Program-made: the position numbers and the translations under genes
NCBI RefSeq assembly: GCF_001437155.1
Contig: NZ_JQAR01000018.1
Span: forward strand, 4,803-45,919
DNA from: Liquorilactobacillus mali
GTDB taxonomy: Bacteria; Bacillota; Bacilli; Lactobacillales; Lactobacillaceae
Reading direction: 5' to 3'
DNA: 41,117 nt
Notes under the pieces: model-generated
What the model was told of the DNA's origin: nothing
What the model saw: the letters and a program-made list of their open reading frames with translations, nothing else
Database searches by the model: none
Part shown: positions 34,710 to 41,117 of the stretch, piece by piece
Numbering within the stretch: position 1 is the stretch's first letter
How the letters are laid out: every line of letters begins with the position of its first letter

Positions 34710-35762
34710 GTGCCAACAGAAAACACCGATTTTTGGAAAGACATCGTGGCTAATACTACTGATAATGAGGGGAATAAGCGGCCATTCATAAGCCTTGCAC
34801 CCATGGAAGCCGTAACAGATACTGTTTTTCGACGAGTTGTAGCTCAGGCTTGCGCACCGGACGTATTTTATACAGAATTTACTCATGCCAGATCAGTAAC
34901 CCATCCACAAGCAAAATTTTCTGTACAGGGACGTTTATATATTGACCCATCAGAAAAACAAATTCCTGTTGCTCAATTATGGGGAGATAAAGGGGAGGAT
35001 TTTGCCAAAGCCGTGCAAGAAGTAACAAAACTTGGGTATCGTGCAATTGATTTGAATATGGGCTGCCCAGATGGAACGGTTGTTAAAAACAATGGCGGCA
35101 GTGACTTGATTCGCCACTTTGATAAAGCAAAAGAAATCATTGCATCTGCAAAGACTTGCGGTTTGCCAATCAGCGTAAAAACTAGATTAGGTTTTAGTGA
35201 TACTAAAGAATTTGAAGAATGGATTCCATTTTTATTGAAACAAGATATCCGTGTCTTAACGGTTCATCTTAGAACTCGGCAAGAGATGAGTAAAGTACCA
35301 GCACATTATGAATTTATTGATAAAATTATTGCAATGCGTGATGAGATAGCACCTCAAACGTTGATTCAGATTAATGGTGATATCAGCAATGCGGTTGAGG
35401 GACTAGAACTTGCGAAACAGCACCCAGGTATTGATGGAATCATGATTGGTCGCGGAGTGTTCGCAAATCCATTTTGTTTTGAAATTACACCGCAACAACA
35501 TACCCTTGCGGAAACATTCAACTTGTTGCGTACTCAACTTGATCTCTTTGATGACTTCTATGCACGTTTCGAGTCACGTAAGTTCGTTGCTTTACGCCGC
35601 TTCTTTAAAATTTATGTTCGTGGCTTACGAAATGCGCATCAGCTTCGTGAACAATTAATGAGTGCCAAAAGTACAGATGAGGTTCGTGCACTTCTTGATG
35701 ACTTAGAGGCTCGTCAAGGAACAGATGTGTTAGATCCACGTTTTCAAACATTAAATAATTAG
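34710..35762 (+). CDS. dus: tRNA-dihydrouridine synthase
   Basis: A 350-residue flavoenzyme that reduces uridines in tRNA D-loops to dihydrouridine with NADPH. The FMN TIM barrel begins FISLAPMEAVTDTVFRRVV near residue 26. The active-site region DLNMGCPDGTVVKNNGGSDLI lies from 114, with the conserved cysteine at 119, followed by ISVKTRLG and the phosphate-binding GIMIGRGVFANPF. The C-terminal helical part is the tRNA-binding domain. The start is GTG 34710, with GAGGAG ten bases upstream. It is a single gene, divergent from the PTS operon and ending at its own terminator. Confidence 0.92.
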   Translation: MPTENTDFWKDIVANTTDNEGNKRPFISLAPMEAVTDTVFRRVVAQACAPDVFYTEFTHARSVTHPQAKFSVQGRLYIDPSEKQIPVAQLWGDKGEDFAKAVQEVTKLGYRAIDLNMGCPDGTVVKNNGGSDLIRHFDKAKEIIASAKTCGLPISVKTRLGFSDTKEFEEWIPFLLKQDIRVLTVHLRTRQEMSKVPAHYEFIDKIIAMRDEIAPQTLIQINGDISNAVEGLELAKQHPGIDGIMIGRGVFANPFCFEITPQQHTLAETFNLLRTQLDLFDDFYARFESRKFVALRRFFKIYVRGLRNAHQLREQLMSAKSTDEVRALLDDLEARQGTDVLDPRFQTLNN

Positions 35763-35783
35763 TTACCTCTTAAATAAACATTA

Positions 35784-35849
35784 AAAGAGACTGGATCTTT
35801 TTAGCTTTTGTGGGTGTGCCGCAAAAGTTATGTTTGACCCAATCTCTTT
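35784..35849. terminator. Terminator between dus and queT
   Basis: AAAGAGACTGGATC (from 35784) pairs with GACCCAATCTCTTT (to 35849). An inner stem CTTTTG/CAAAAG (35805-35810, 35822-35827) extends it. A T-rich tract follows on the plus strand. It lies between convergent genes and resembles the dispersed repeats elsewhere in the window. Confidence 0.7.
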
Positions 35850-35950
35850 ATTTAATTACATACAAAAGTGTTCTATTTTGCAAGTTAGCATATATTCATC
35901 TAACTTCAAATTACTCAAAATCCAATCATTGATGTACTACTCACTACTTG

Positions 35951-36448
35951 TCAATTCATTATTTCCCGCAAATTTATTGCCTTGTTGATAAATTTGAAAA
36001 TCACTGCACCAATAACCTGCGCCACTAGTTGACCACAAATCAAATAAACATAGGTAATTAATAATGGTGCTTTACTAATGTAAAAGAGTTCAAGTGCCAC
36101 AAAAATCATTCCTAAAGATACACACATTCCCACAACCAGCAAGCGAATATTGATATTTTTGATTTTCCTATTTATAAAAATTGCAATTGCTAGTCCCAAA
36201 CCAGTTACTCCTAATCCGACTGGAATATCAATCAAACCGAACGGGCTCATAAGTAAATTGGCGACAACCACACCTAAAACCATTCCCCAATAATATTTTT
36301 TATTAAATGCTACTAGTTGATATAATGCTGTAGCAATCCTTACTTGAATAACTCCAAACGAAAACCTTGAAAACATTATAGTAACAACCACGTAAATTGC
36401 TGCTAACACAGCATTTATAGCCATAGATCTTATTTTATTTCCACTCAT
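35951..36448 (-). CDS. queT: QueT-family queuosine precursor transporter
   Basis: A 165-residue membrane protein with five to six hydrophobic helices, the size of the QueT (COG4708) ECF-type substrate-binding component. The stretches VRIATALYQLVAFNKKYYWGMVLG and SPFGLIDIPVGLGVTGLGL, read in parts, are family-like. In Firmicutes QueT imports queuosine precursors such as preQ0 or preQ1. It is the last gene of the queF-queC-queT operon, 44 bases after queC. De novo genes queD and queE are not in the window, so uptake may complement synthesis. Confidence 0.88.
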   Translation of the reverse strand: MSGNKIRSMAINAVLAAIYVVVTIMFSRFSFGVIQVRIATALYQLVAFNKKYYWGMVLGVVVANLLMSPFGLIDIPVGLGVTGLGLAIAIFINRKIKNINIRLLVVGMCVSLGMIFVALELFYISKAPLLITYVYLICGQLVAQVIGAVIFKFINKAINLREIMN

Positions 36449-36492
36449 TTATTTAACCCATCCATTTATTTTTTGTCTATAATTTGCTAACT

Positions 36493-37194
36493 TTATTCCC
36501 AGTCAATCTGAGTAGCATATTCAATTGGATCTTTCAAACCGTTTTCTTTAAATGCTCTGATACGATCTCGGCATGTTCCGCATTTGCCACATGATACACT
36601 ATCAGTCTCATAACAAGACCGAGTCAACTCAAATGGAACATTTAGATCCGTCCCAAGTTTAACTACACCCGCCTTATTATTTTCGATTAACGGTGCGATT
36701 AAAGTAACTTTGCCAGCCGTACCAGCAGAGATAGCCGAGGCCATTGCTCCAAAAAAAAGAGGTGAACAATCTGGATATGCACTTCCGGCAGCATCATCTG
36801 AGTGGGCGCCATAGGAAACTTCCGCTAACTCTTGACTGTATGCAAGTGCAGCAGCCTGTGACAACATTAATCCATTTCTAAATGGAACATATGTATCAAC
36901 TGTTCCTCCTCCACTTTCTTTAAGAATTTCTCCGTAACTTTTATGCTCAATCGGTCCATTACCTTGCAAAAGTGTTGAATCAGAACCCTGGAAGATTTGC
37001 GTATCGACACTTGCGATCACTATTTTTACGCCAAAATAATTTGCAACGTTGCGTGCATTTTGAATTTCACTAGCATGTTTTTGACCATAACTAAATGCTA
37101 ATGCGATAACATTTTCTTTATTATACTTTTTAATAGCCAGCGCAAGACAAACAGCAGAGTCCATCCCACCTGACAATAATACAACTTGTCCCAT
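36493..37194 (-). CDS. queC: 7-cyano-7-deazaguanine (preQ0) synthase
   Basis: A 233-residue cytoplasmic ATP-dependent enzyme that converts 7-carboxy-7-deazaguanine and ammonia to preQ0. The PP-loop SGGMDS is at 8-13, and the zinc ligands are Cys194, Cys202, Cys205 and Cys208 in CYETDSVSCGKCGTC. SYGAHSDDAAGSAYPDC is a substrate region typical of QueC. The length is normal (220-235). It follows queF by 11 bases and precedes queT, so preQ0 synthesis, reduction and precursor transport are coexpressed. Confidence 0.95.
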   Translation of the reverse strand: MGQVVLLSGGMDSAVCLALAIKKYNKENVIALAFSYGQKHASEIQNARNVANYFGVKIVIASVDTQIFQGSDSTLLQGNGPIEHKSYGEILKESGGGTVDTYVPFRNGLMLSQAAALAYSQELAEVSYGAHSDDAAGSAYPDCSPLFFGAMASAISAGTAGKVTLIAPLIENNKAGVVKLGTDLNVPFELTRSCYETDSVSCGKCGTCRDRIRAFKENGLKDPIEYATQIDWE

Positions 37195-37205
37195 AGACTG
37201 AACTC

Positions 37206-37733
37206 CTATCTGATTGAACGACCGTAATTTTGAATGTTACCTAAAAATTGTAACTTTCTCTGAAAAGCCAATTGTTCAATCTCATTATTTGAAAAATCCG
37301 GATTTACACGATTTACAAAGGGATATATTGAAATTCCTCCACGAGGAGTAAATAGTCCAAAAACTTCAATATACTTAGGGTTCATTAGTTTGTATAAATC
37401 ATCCAAAATAATATTCATGCAGTCTTCATGGAAATCTCCATGATTCCTAAAACTAAATAAGTATAATTTAAGGCTCTTGCTTTCGACCATTTTTTCAGTG
37501 GGAATATATGATATAAAAACATTGGCAAAATCAGGCTGCCCAGTCTTAGGGCAAAGGCTTGTGAATTCATAACCATCAAATGTAACAAGATAATCATTTT
37601 CAGGATGTTTATTTATAAAAGTCTCAAGGACTTGAGGGGTGTAATCTTGAGGATATGATGTGTGCTGCTTTCCTAGTTGTGTTATGTCCTCCATTTCACT
37701 AGGCATTCTTGAAGGACTTGTAGTTTTATTCAT
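37206..37733 (-). CDS. queF: NADPH-dependent 7-cyano-7-deazaguanine reductase
   Basis: A 175-residue single-domain QueF of the Bacillus type, reducing preQ0 to preQ1. The nucleophile Cys61 lies in [12 protein letters not shown] with Asp68. The QueF motif ESKSLK (84-89) binds NADPH, and His98 with Glu103 (RNHGDFHED) completes the site. The length fits the short YkvM group. AAGGAG lies upstream of ATG 37733. It is the first gene of the operon and stands behind a structured leader that can sequester this ribosome binding site. Confidence 0.95.
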   Translation of the reverse strand: MNKTTSPSRMPSEMEDITQLGKQHTSYPQDYTPQVLETFINKHPENDYLVTFDGYEFTSLCPKTGQPDFANVFISYIPTEKMVESKSLKLYLFSFRNHGDFHEDCMNIILDDLYKLMNPKYIEVFGLFTPRGGISIYPFVNRVNPDFSNNEIEQLAFQRKLQFLGNIQNYGRSIR

Positions 37734-37742
37734 TTATATTAT

Positions 37743-37790
37743 CTCCTTTTTGTTTTTTTCCGGAGGTTTTAAGGATGTACCATACTCCGC
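37743..37790 (-). promoter_or_regulatory. Candidate preQ1 riboswitch in the queF leader
   Basis: On the minus strand CGGAG (37789-37785) can pair with CTCCG (37765-37761). The loop holds GGTACATCC, which resembles the preQ1-I core (aGcUACAcCC). An A-rich tail follows and ends in the queF ribosome binding site AAGGAG (37748-37743). TCCTT in the loop (37775-37771) can pair with AAGGA, the pseudoknot that would hide the site when preQ1 is bound. The loop is longer than in classical preQ1-I aptamers, so this is a divergent or new variant. Confidence 0.5.
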
Positions 37791-37815
37791 TATAGTGTGA
37801 ATAAAAATTCCAACT

Positions 37816-37821
37816 ATTATA
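37816..37821 (-). promoter_or_regulatory. Possible -10 box of the queF operon
   Basis: A consensus TATAAT on the minus strand lies just upstream of the structured leader. No good -35 box is seen 17 bases away, so it is tentative. Confidence 0.35.
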
Positions 37822-37836
37822 ATATACAACAAAAAG

Positions 37837-37868
37837 TAGCATATTTATATAAGAATCTGAATATGCTA
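37837..37868 (-). terminator. Intrinsic terminator behind pxpB
   Basis: TAGCATATT (37837-37845) and AATATGCTA (37860-37868) are perfect inverted repeats with a 14-base loop. On the minus strand CTTTTTG follows. It lies 24 bases past the pxpB stop and insulates the queF operon. Confidence 0.65.
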
Positions 37869-37892
37869 ATATAAAGAAATTATTTTATTTAA

Positions 37893-38618
37893 TCATATGC
37901 TTTCCATGTGCTCGTTCATTTTGAAGCCGCCCTTAATATCCAAATCCTTAATTCGATAGAAGTCAGTTTTTGAAATAGGATAGAAGTGAAGATAGTCGCC
38001 CGCTTCATACCTCGTTCGAGGATTGCGTGGATTATATAATTCAATCGGTGTTCTGCCTATTATTCGCCAGCCACCAGGTGATTCAACCGGATATATTCCT
38101 GCCTGTTTCCCAGCTAGAGCAACACTGCCCGCAGGAACCTTGGCTCGAGGACTTTCAAGCCTTGGCATCCCGATTCTGTCAGGTGTCGTTCCAAGGTACG
38201 GATAATAGGGCATAAAGCCTAACATATAAATAAAATAATTAACTTTTGAATGTAATTCAATTAAATTTGCAATACTCATATGTGCAAAAGATGCAATTTC
38301 TTCAATATCGATTGCAAATTCACGATCATAACAGACGGGAACCTCAATAATTTTTGCTCTTGCATCTTCCTGAGAAAAGTCGAAATTATTAATCACAGTT
38401 TTAAGCTGTTCAACAATTTCTCTAAAAGTAATCTTAAAAACATCAAAATTTATCATTATACTACAATAAGCAGGCGTTACTGCAGTGATATAAGGAATCT
38501 TATTACTAATAATTTTTGTCAGCTTATGAATTATTAAATTTTCGGTGATATCAATTTTTTCTTCAAAGTGGATAAGAATTGTTTGCTCCCCAACTGGAAC
38601 ACAATCGTATTCAATCAT
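37893..38618 (-). CDS. pxpB: 5-oxoprolinase subunit B (PxpB/KipI family), without its usual partner
   Basis: A 241-residue member of the allophanate hydrolase subunit 1/KipI family. The N-terminal domain starts EYDCVPVGEQTILIHFEE. The C-terminal cyclophilin-like domain holds FMPYYPYLGTTPD, RLESPRAKVPAGSVALAGKQ and YPVESPGGWRIIGRTP, all diagnostic. PxpB works with PxpC (KipA) and PxpA to open 5-oxoproline with ATP. In Bacillus KipI also inhibits the sporulation kinase KinA. No pxpC or pxpA is adjacent, and the gene is flanked by a terminator on one side and a divergent gene on the other. It may partner a distant subunit or act alone. Confidence 0.9.
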   Translation of the reverse strand: MIEYDCVPVGEQTILIHFEEKIDITENLIIHKLTKIISNKIPYITAVTPAYCSIMINFDVFKITFREIVEQLKTVINNFDFSQEDARAKIIEVPVCYDREFAIDIEEIASFAHMSIANLIELHSKVNYFIYMLGFMPYYPYLGTTPDRIGMPRLESPRAKVPAGSVALAGKQAGIYPVESPGGWRIIGRTPIELYNPRNPRTRYEAGDYLHFYPISKTDFYRIKDLDIKGGFKMNEHMESI

Positions 38619-38757
38619 ATAAATTTTTCTCCTTATAAAATTATATAATAATTAGAATTTCCATAATTAATGATAAACACACACTTTTAAAATTGTCTAC
38701 TTTATAATCGTTTAAATATAAGCATTTATTCTAAGCTTTCCAAAATATAATATAATC

Positions 38758-38786
38758 TTGTCAAAAATTATATAGTCATATAAATA
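38758..38786 (+). promoter_or_regulatory. Possible promoter of the aminotransferase-dehydrogenase pair
   Basis: TTGTCA (38758-38763) and TAAATA (38781-38786) are spaced by 17 bases, 57 bases before the start codon. The region is so AT-rich that other -10 boxes (TATAAT at about 38795) are possible. Confidence 0.35.
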
Positions 38787-38843
38787 ACAATGTTATAATT
38801 TGTTTTAATTCAATTATAATTTAATTTCAAAGGAGTCTTTCAA

Positions 38844-40022
38844 ATGGTCAAAGCCTTAAATAATAATGTCACAAAGAATCTTCAAAGAACTGGCATTCGT
38901 CGCTTCAATGAACTTGTTGCCAAAGTACCTGGAGCAATCAAACTAACGGTTGGTGAAATTGACCTACCTACACCAACAAATACCAAACTTCGTGGAATTA
39001 ATGCAATTACTGAAAATGTTACGAAATATACTCCTAATGCAGGTGATCTTGAATTAAGAACCACCATTTCTGAGTATCTTGCAGCCCATTACCATCTAAA
39101 CTATTCTGCAAAAGACGAAATCATCGTAACAGTCGGTGGTTCCGAAGCAATCGACACAAGTTTTAGGACAATTCTCGAACCCGAAGATGAAATCATCATA
39201 CCTGCACCTTGCTTCCCTGGTTATCTTGGATCTGGCATCTTATCCCAAAGCAAGATCGTCCTAGTTGATACAAGTTCTTCTGGTTTCAAATTAACGCCAG
39301 AACAACTAGAGAACTCTATTACAGATGCAACTAAACTCGTCGTCCTAAACTATCCTAATAATCCAACTGGTTCCATTTTGACGACTGAAGAACTTGAAGC
39401 ACTAGCAAAAATTATTATTAAGCATGATTTGTATGTCTTAACTGATGAAATGTATGCAACGCTAGTCTATGACGGAATTGACATCGCTCCATCAATTGCT
39501 GCAATTGATGGTATGAAGGAACGTACAATTATTGTTAACGGTGTTTCAAAATCCAGTTCAATGACCGGCTGGCGTGTAGGCTACATTGCAACCTCGGCTG
39601 CAATCGTTGAACAGGCATTAAAAGTCCATCAATACGCAGTTGCAAGCCCTGCTTCAATGGCACAAAAGGCTGCAATTACGGCATTAACAACCGACTTTCC
39701 TGAAACACAAAAAATGTCCGCCTTATTCGAGCATCGTCGTGATGTACTAGTATCATATCTAAGCAGGCTCGACTTAAAATTCAATCGTCCTGTAGGAGCA
39801 TTTTACTGTTTCCTAGACATCTCAGAATTTGGGATGGATTCTTGGAGCTTTGCTGAGAAGATGCTGTATGATTACAAATTGGCGGTAGTACCAGGAAATT
39901 CCTTCTCAGAATATGGAGATAATTATGTACGGCTTTCCTTTGCTGTCGATGAAAAGATTATTGTTGAAGCAATGAAACGTTTGACAGCGGGAGTCACTGA
40001 ATTAAGAAAGAGGAATGTTTGA
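38844..40022 (+). CDS. Class I/II aminotransferase (PatA/AspC-like)
   Basis: A 392-residue fold-type-I PLP enzyme. IKLTVGEIDLPTP is the N-terminal substrate loop, VTVGGSEAIDTSF the cofactor phosphate region, and NYPNNPTGS the family motif. The Schiff-base lysine is in NGVSKSSSMTGWRVGY and the carboxylate-binding arginine in YVRLSFA. The group includes aromatic, aspartate and N-acetyl-diaminopimelate aminotransferases, and I cannot choose among them. AAAGGAG precedes the ATG. It lies one base before a 2-hydroxyacid dehydrogenase gene, so the 2-oxo acid made here is probably reduced next. Confidence 0.88.
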   Translation: MVKALNNNVTKNLQRTGIRRFNELVAKVPGAIKLTVGEIDLPTPTNTKLRGINAITENVTKYTPNAGDLELRTTISEYLAAHYHLNYSAKDEIIVTVGGSEAIDTSFRTILEPEDEIIIPAPCFPGYLGSGILSQSKIVLVDTSSSGFKLTPEQLENSITDATKLVVLNYPNNPTGSILTTEELEALAKIIIKHDLYVLTDEMYATLVYDGIDIAPSIAAIDGMKERTIIVNGVSKSSSMTGWRVGYIATSAAIVEQALKVHQYAVASPASMAQKAAITALTTDFPETQKMSALFEHRRDVLVSYLSRLDLKFNRPVGAFYCFLDISEFGMDSWSFAEKMLYDYKLAVVPGNSFSEYGDNYVRLSFAVDEKIIVEAMKRLTAGVTELRKRNV

Positions 40023-40023
40023 C

Positions 40024-40935
40024 ATGCAATTAGTTTATGTTGTTGATCCAATCGCCGATGATGGTATTATTTTACTTAAAGAAAAAGGCTTTGATGTATT
40101 TTGCTTGCCCAAATCACAGTCATTTGCAGAAAGTCTAGAATCAATCGAGCCTGCCAAAGTAACAGCAATGATAATTCGTGCGACCAAAATTACTCCTTCC
40201 GAGTTAGCGTTATTTCCAAATCTGAAAATAATTGCTCGTCATGGAGTGGGAATTGATAATTTGCCACTTGATTATATTAAGAAAAATAAAATAAGGTTAA
40301 CCTATACACCAGGGTTTAATGCCATGTCAGTTGCAGAATTAGCATTAACGCTTATGCTTGATTTATTAAAAAAAATTCCAGTTAACCGCAAGGACAACTT
40401 TTATGACGGTGAACTACTAGCAGGTAAAACAATTGGTTTGATTGGTTATGGTAAGATTGCACAAAAATTGAGCCTTGTTTTGCGACCTTTTGGGGTCAAT
40501 CTTTTAGTGTACAATCACCGTCCAAAACAACTCACATATGGAACTCAAGTTGATTTAGATGAAATTGCTAAAAATTCTGATATCGTCAGTCTGCATATTC
40601 CCGCAACGCCTGAGACCAGTCGAATAATCGACAAAAGTTTTTTCAACAAGATGAAACCAAACGCTTTTTTGATCAATACAGCGCGCGGAGCATTAGTTGA
40701 TAGTGACTCTCTATATTCTGCTTTAACTGAACATAAAATTGCAGGCGCCGCATTAGATGTTTTAGATTCTGGAGAATCTCATTCAACTGAAGAATTTCAA
40801 GCATTTAAGAATGTTATTCTTACTCCACATATTGGTGCAAGTTCACTTGAAGTCTTGCAACAATCATCATTAAGGTGTGCTAAAGAGATCCTTCTTTTCG
40901 AAAATGGAGAACCACCTATCCAAAGTTATTTTTAG
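40024..40935 (+). CDS. D-isomer-specific 2-hydroxyacid dehydrogenase
   Basis: A 303-residue NAD-dependent dehydrogenase. The Rossmann motif is GKTIGLIGYGKIAQKL, and NTARGALVDSDSL holds the substrate-binding arginine. The glutamate lies in the region after AALDVLDSGES, and the catalytic histidine in LTPHIGASS. It lacks the C-terminal ACT domain of long phosphoglycerate dehydrogenases. Both serine-pathway and amino-acid-derived hydroxy acid roles remain open. I use ATG 40024, with AGAGG ten bases upstream; ATG 40015 leaves almost no spacing. It is translationally coupled to the aminotransferase. Confidence 0.88.
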   Translation: MQLVYVVDPIADDGIILLKEKGFDVFCLPKSQSFAESLESIEPAKVTAMIIRATKITPSELALFPNLKIIARHGVGIDNLPLDYIKKNKIRLTYTPGFNAMSVAELALTLMLDLLKKIPVNRKDNFYDGELLAGKTIGLIGYGKIAQKLSLVLRPFGVNLLVYNHRPKQLTYGTQVDLDEIAKNSDIVSLHIPATPETSRIIDKSFFNKMKPNAFLINTARGALVDSDSLYSALTEHKIAGAALDVLDSGESHSTEEFQAFKNVILTPHIGASSLEVLQQSSLRCAKEILLFENGEPPIQSYF

Positions 40936-41061
40936 ATAGTGCTGCCTAAAACATCAATAATTTTGCACGCTAAATGCTAATTTGCGAATTGCATTCTTTT
41001 GCATCATGGTAATCTGAAATGAATAATTTTCAACTTACGGAACTATCCGAAATAAGAAACA

Positions 41062-41117
41062 AGAGGCTGTGACATAAGTCTCCATAATAAAGGCCGGTTT
41101 GGAAAAATCTTTGGTTT
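41062..41117 (+). repeat. Start of a dispersed intergenic repeat with GTGACATAAGT
   Basis: AGAGGCTGTGACATAAGTC at 41062-41080 shares GTGACATAAGT with 4534-4544 and the same AGAGG lead. The element continues past the window edge, so its second arm is not seen. The stretch from 40936 to here holds no gene. Confidence 0.5.

Noticed and set aside
35882-35906. Small hairpin AAGTTAG/CTAACTT behind queT
   Set aside because: Seven base pairs with no T-run on the minus strand. The stronger structure at 35784-35849 is the better terminator.
38619-38843. A riboswitch or T-box in the region between pxpB and the aminotransferase
   Set aside because: The stretch is AT-rich with only short weak repeats, and no conserved aptamer or T-box sequence is seen.

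Overview
The window looks like chromosomal DNA of a low-GC Firmicute, most likely a member of the Lactobacillaceae. The basis is AT-rich sequence, strong AGGAGG-type ribosome binding sites, a ThDP pyruvate oxidase, cellobiose-type PTS genes paired with GH1 6-phospho-beta-glucosidases, a queT/queC/queF set, and short dispersed repeats containing GTGACATAAGT. I cannot name the species. I find no phage, transposase, CRISPR, rRNA or tRNA. Most genes lie on the minus strand in a series of metabolic operons.

Left part (1-5.9 kb): a LytTR regulator with a downstream membrane protein cut by the window edge (minus). On the plus strand are a glycerate unit (GntP-type permease plus glycerate kinase) and a YitT-family membrane protein. 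HisC follows on the minus strand.

5.9-13.5 kb: one compact minus-strand catabolic operon, in transcription order RocB-like M20 hydrolase, amidinotransferase/dimethylargininase-family hydrolase, polar amino acid ABC importer (binding lipoprotein, permease, ATPase), class III aminotransferase and NAD(P)-aldehyde dehydrogenase. It has a near-consensus promoter and an intrinsic terminator. It reads as uptake and stepwise breakdown of an arginine-like or other guanidino compound to an acid. The exact substrate is unknown.

13.5-17.3 kb: a 555-base gap, then GtrA, a DUF2207 membrane protein and a Gfo/Idh/MocA oxidoreductase.

17.5-22.1 kb: a second catabolic operon of PuuD-like gamma-glutamyl hydrolase, glutamine-synthetase-like ligase, amidohydrolase and APC permease. 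It is a gamma-glutamylation module in which the ligase and amidohydrolase are adjacent separate genes, the pairing that is fused in FluG-like proteins. Its possible product GABA could feed the aminotransferase and dehydrogenase of the first operon.

22.4-28.3 kb: pyruvate oxidase with a small downstream gene, and a heterodimeric ABC exporter pair. 28.6-34.4 kb: a beta-glucoside PTS operon (GH1, IIC, IIB, IIA, GH1, GntR) with a promoter, a possible operator and a cre-like site. 34.7-38.6 kb: a tRNA-dihydrouridine synthase (plus), a queF-queC-queT operon for queuosine precursors preceded by a candidate preQ1 riboswitch, and an orphan 5-oxoprolinase subunit B (PxpB/KipI). 38.8-40.9 kb: an aminotransferase coupled to a D-2-hydroxyacid dehydrogenase (plus).
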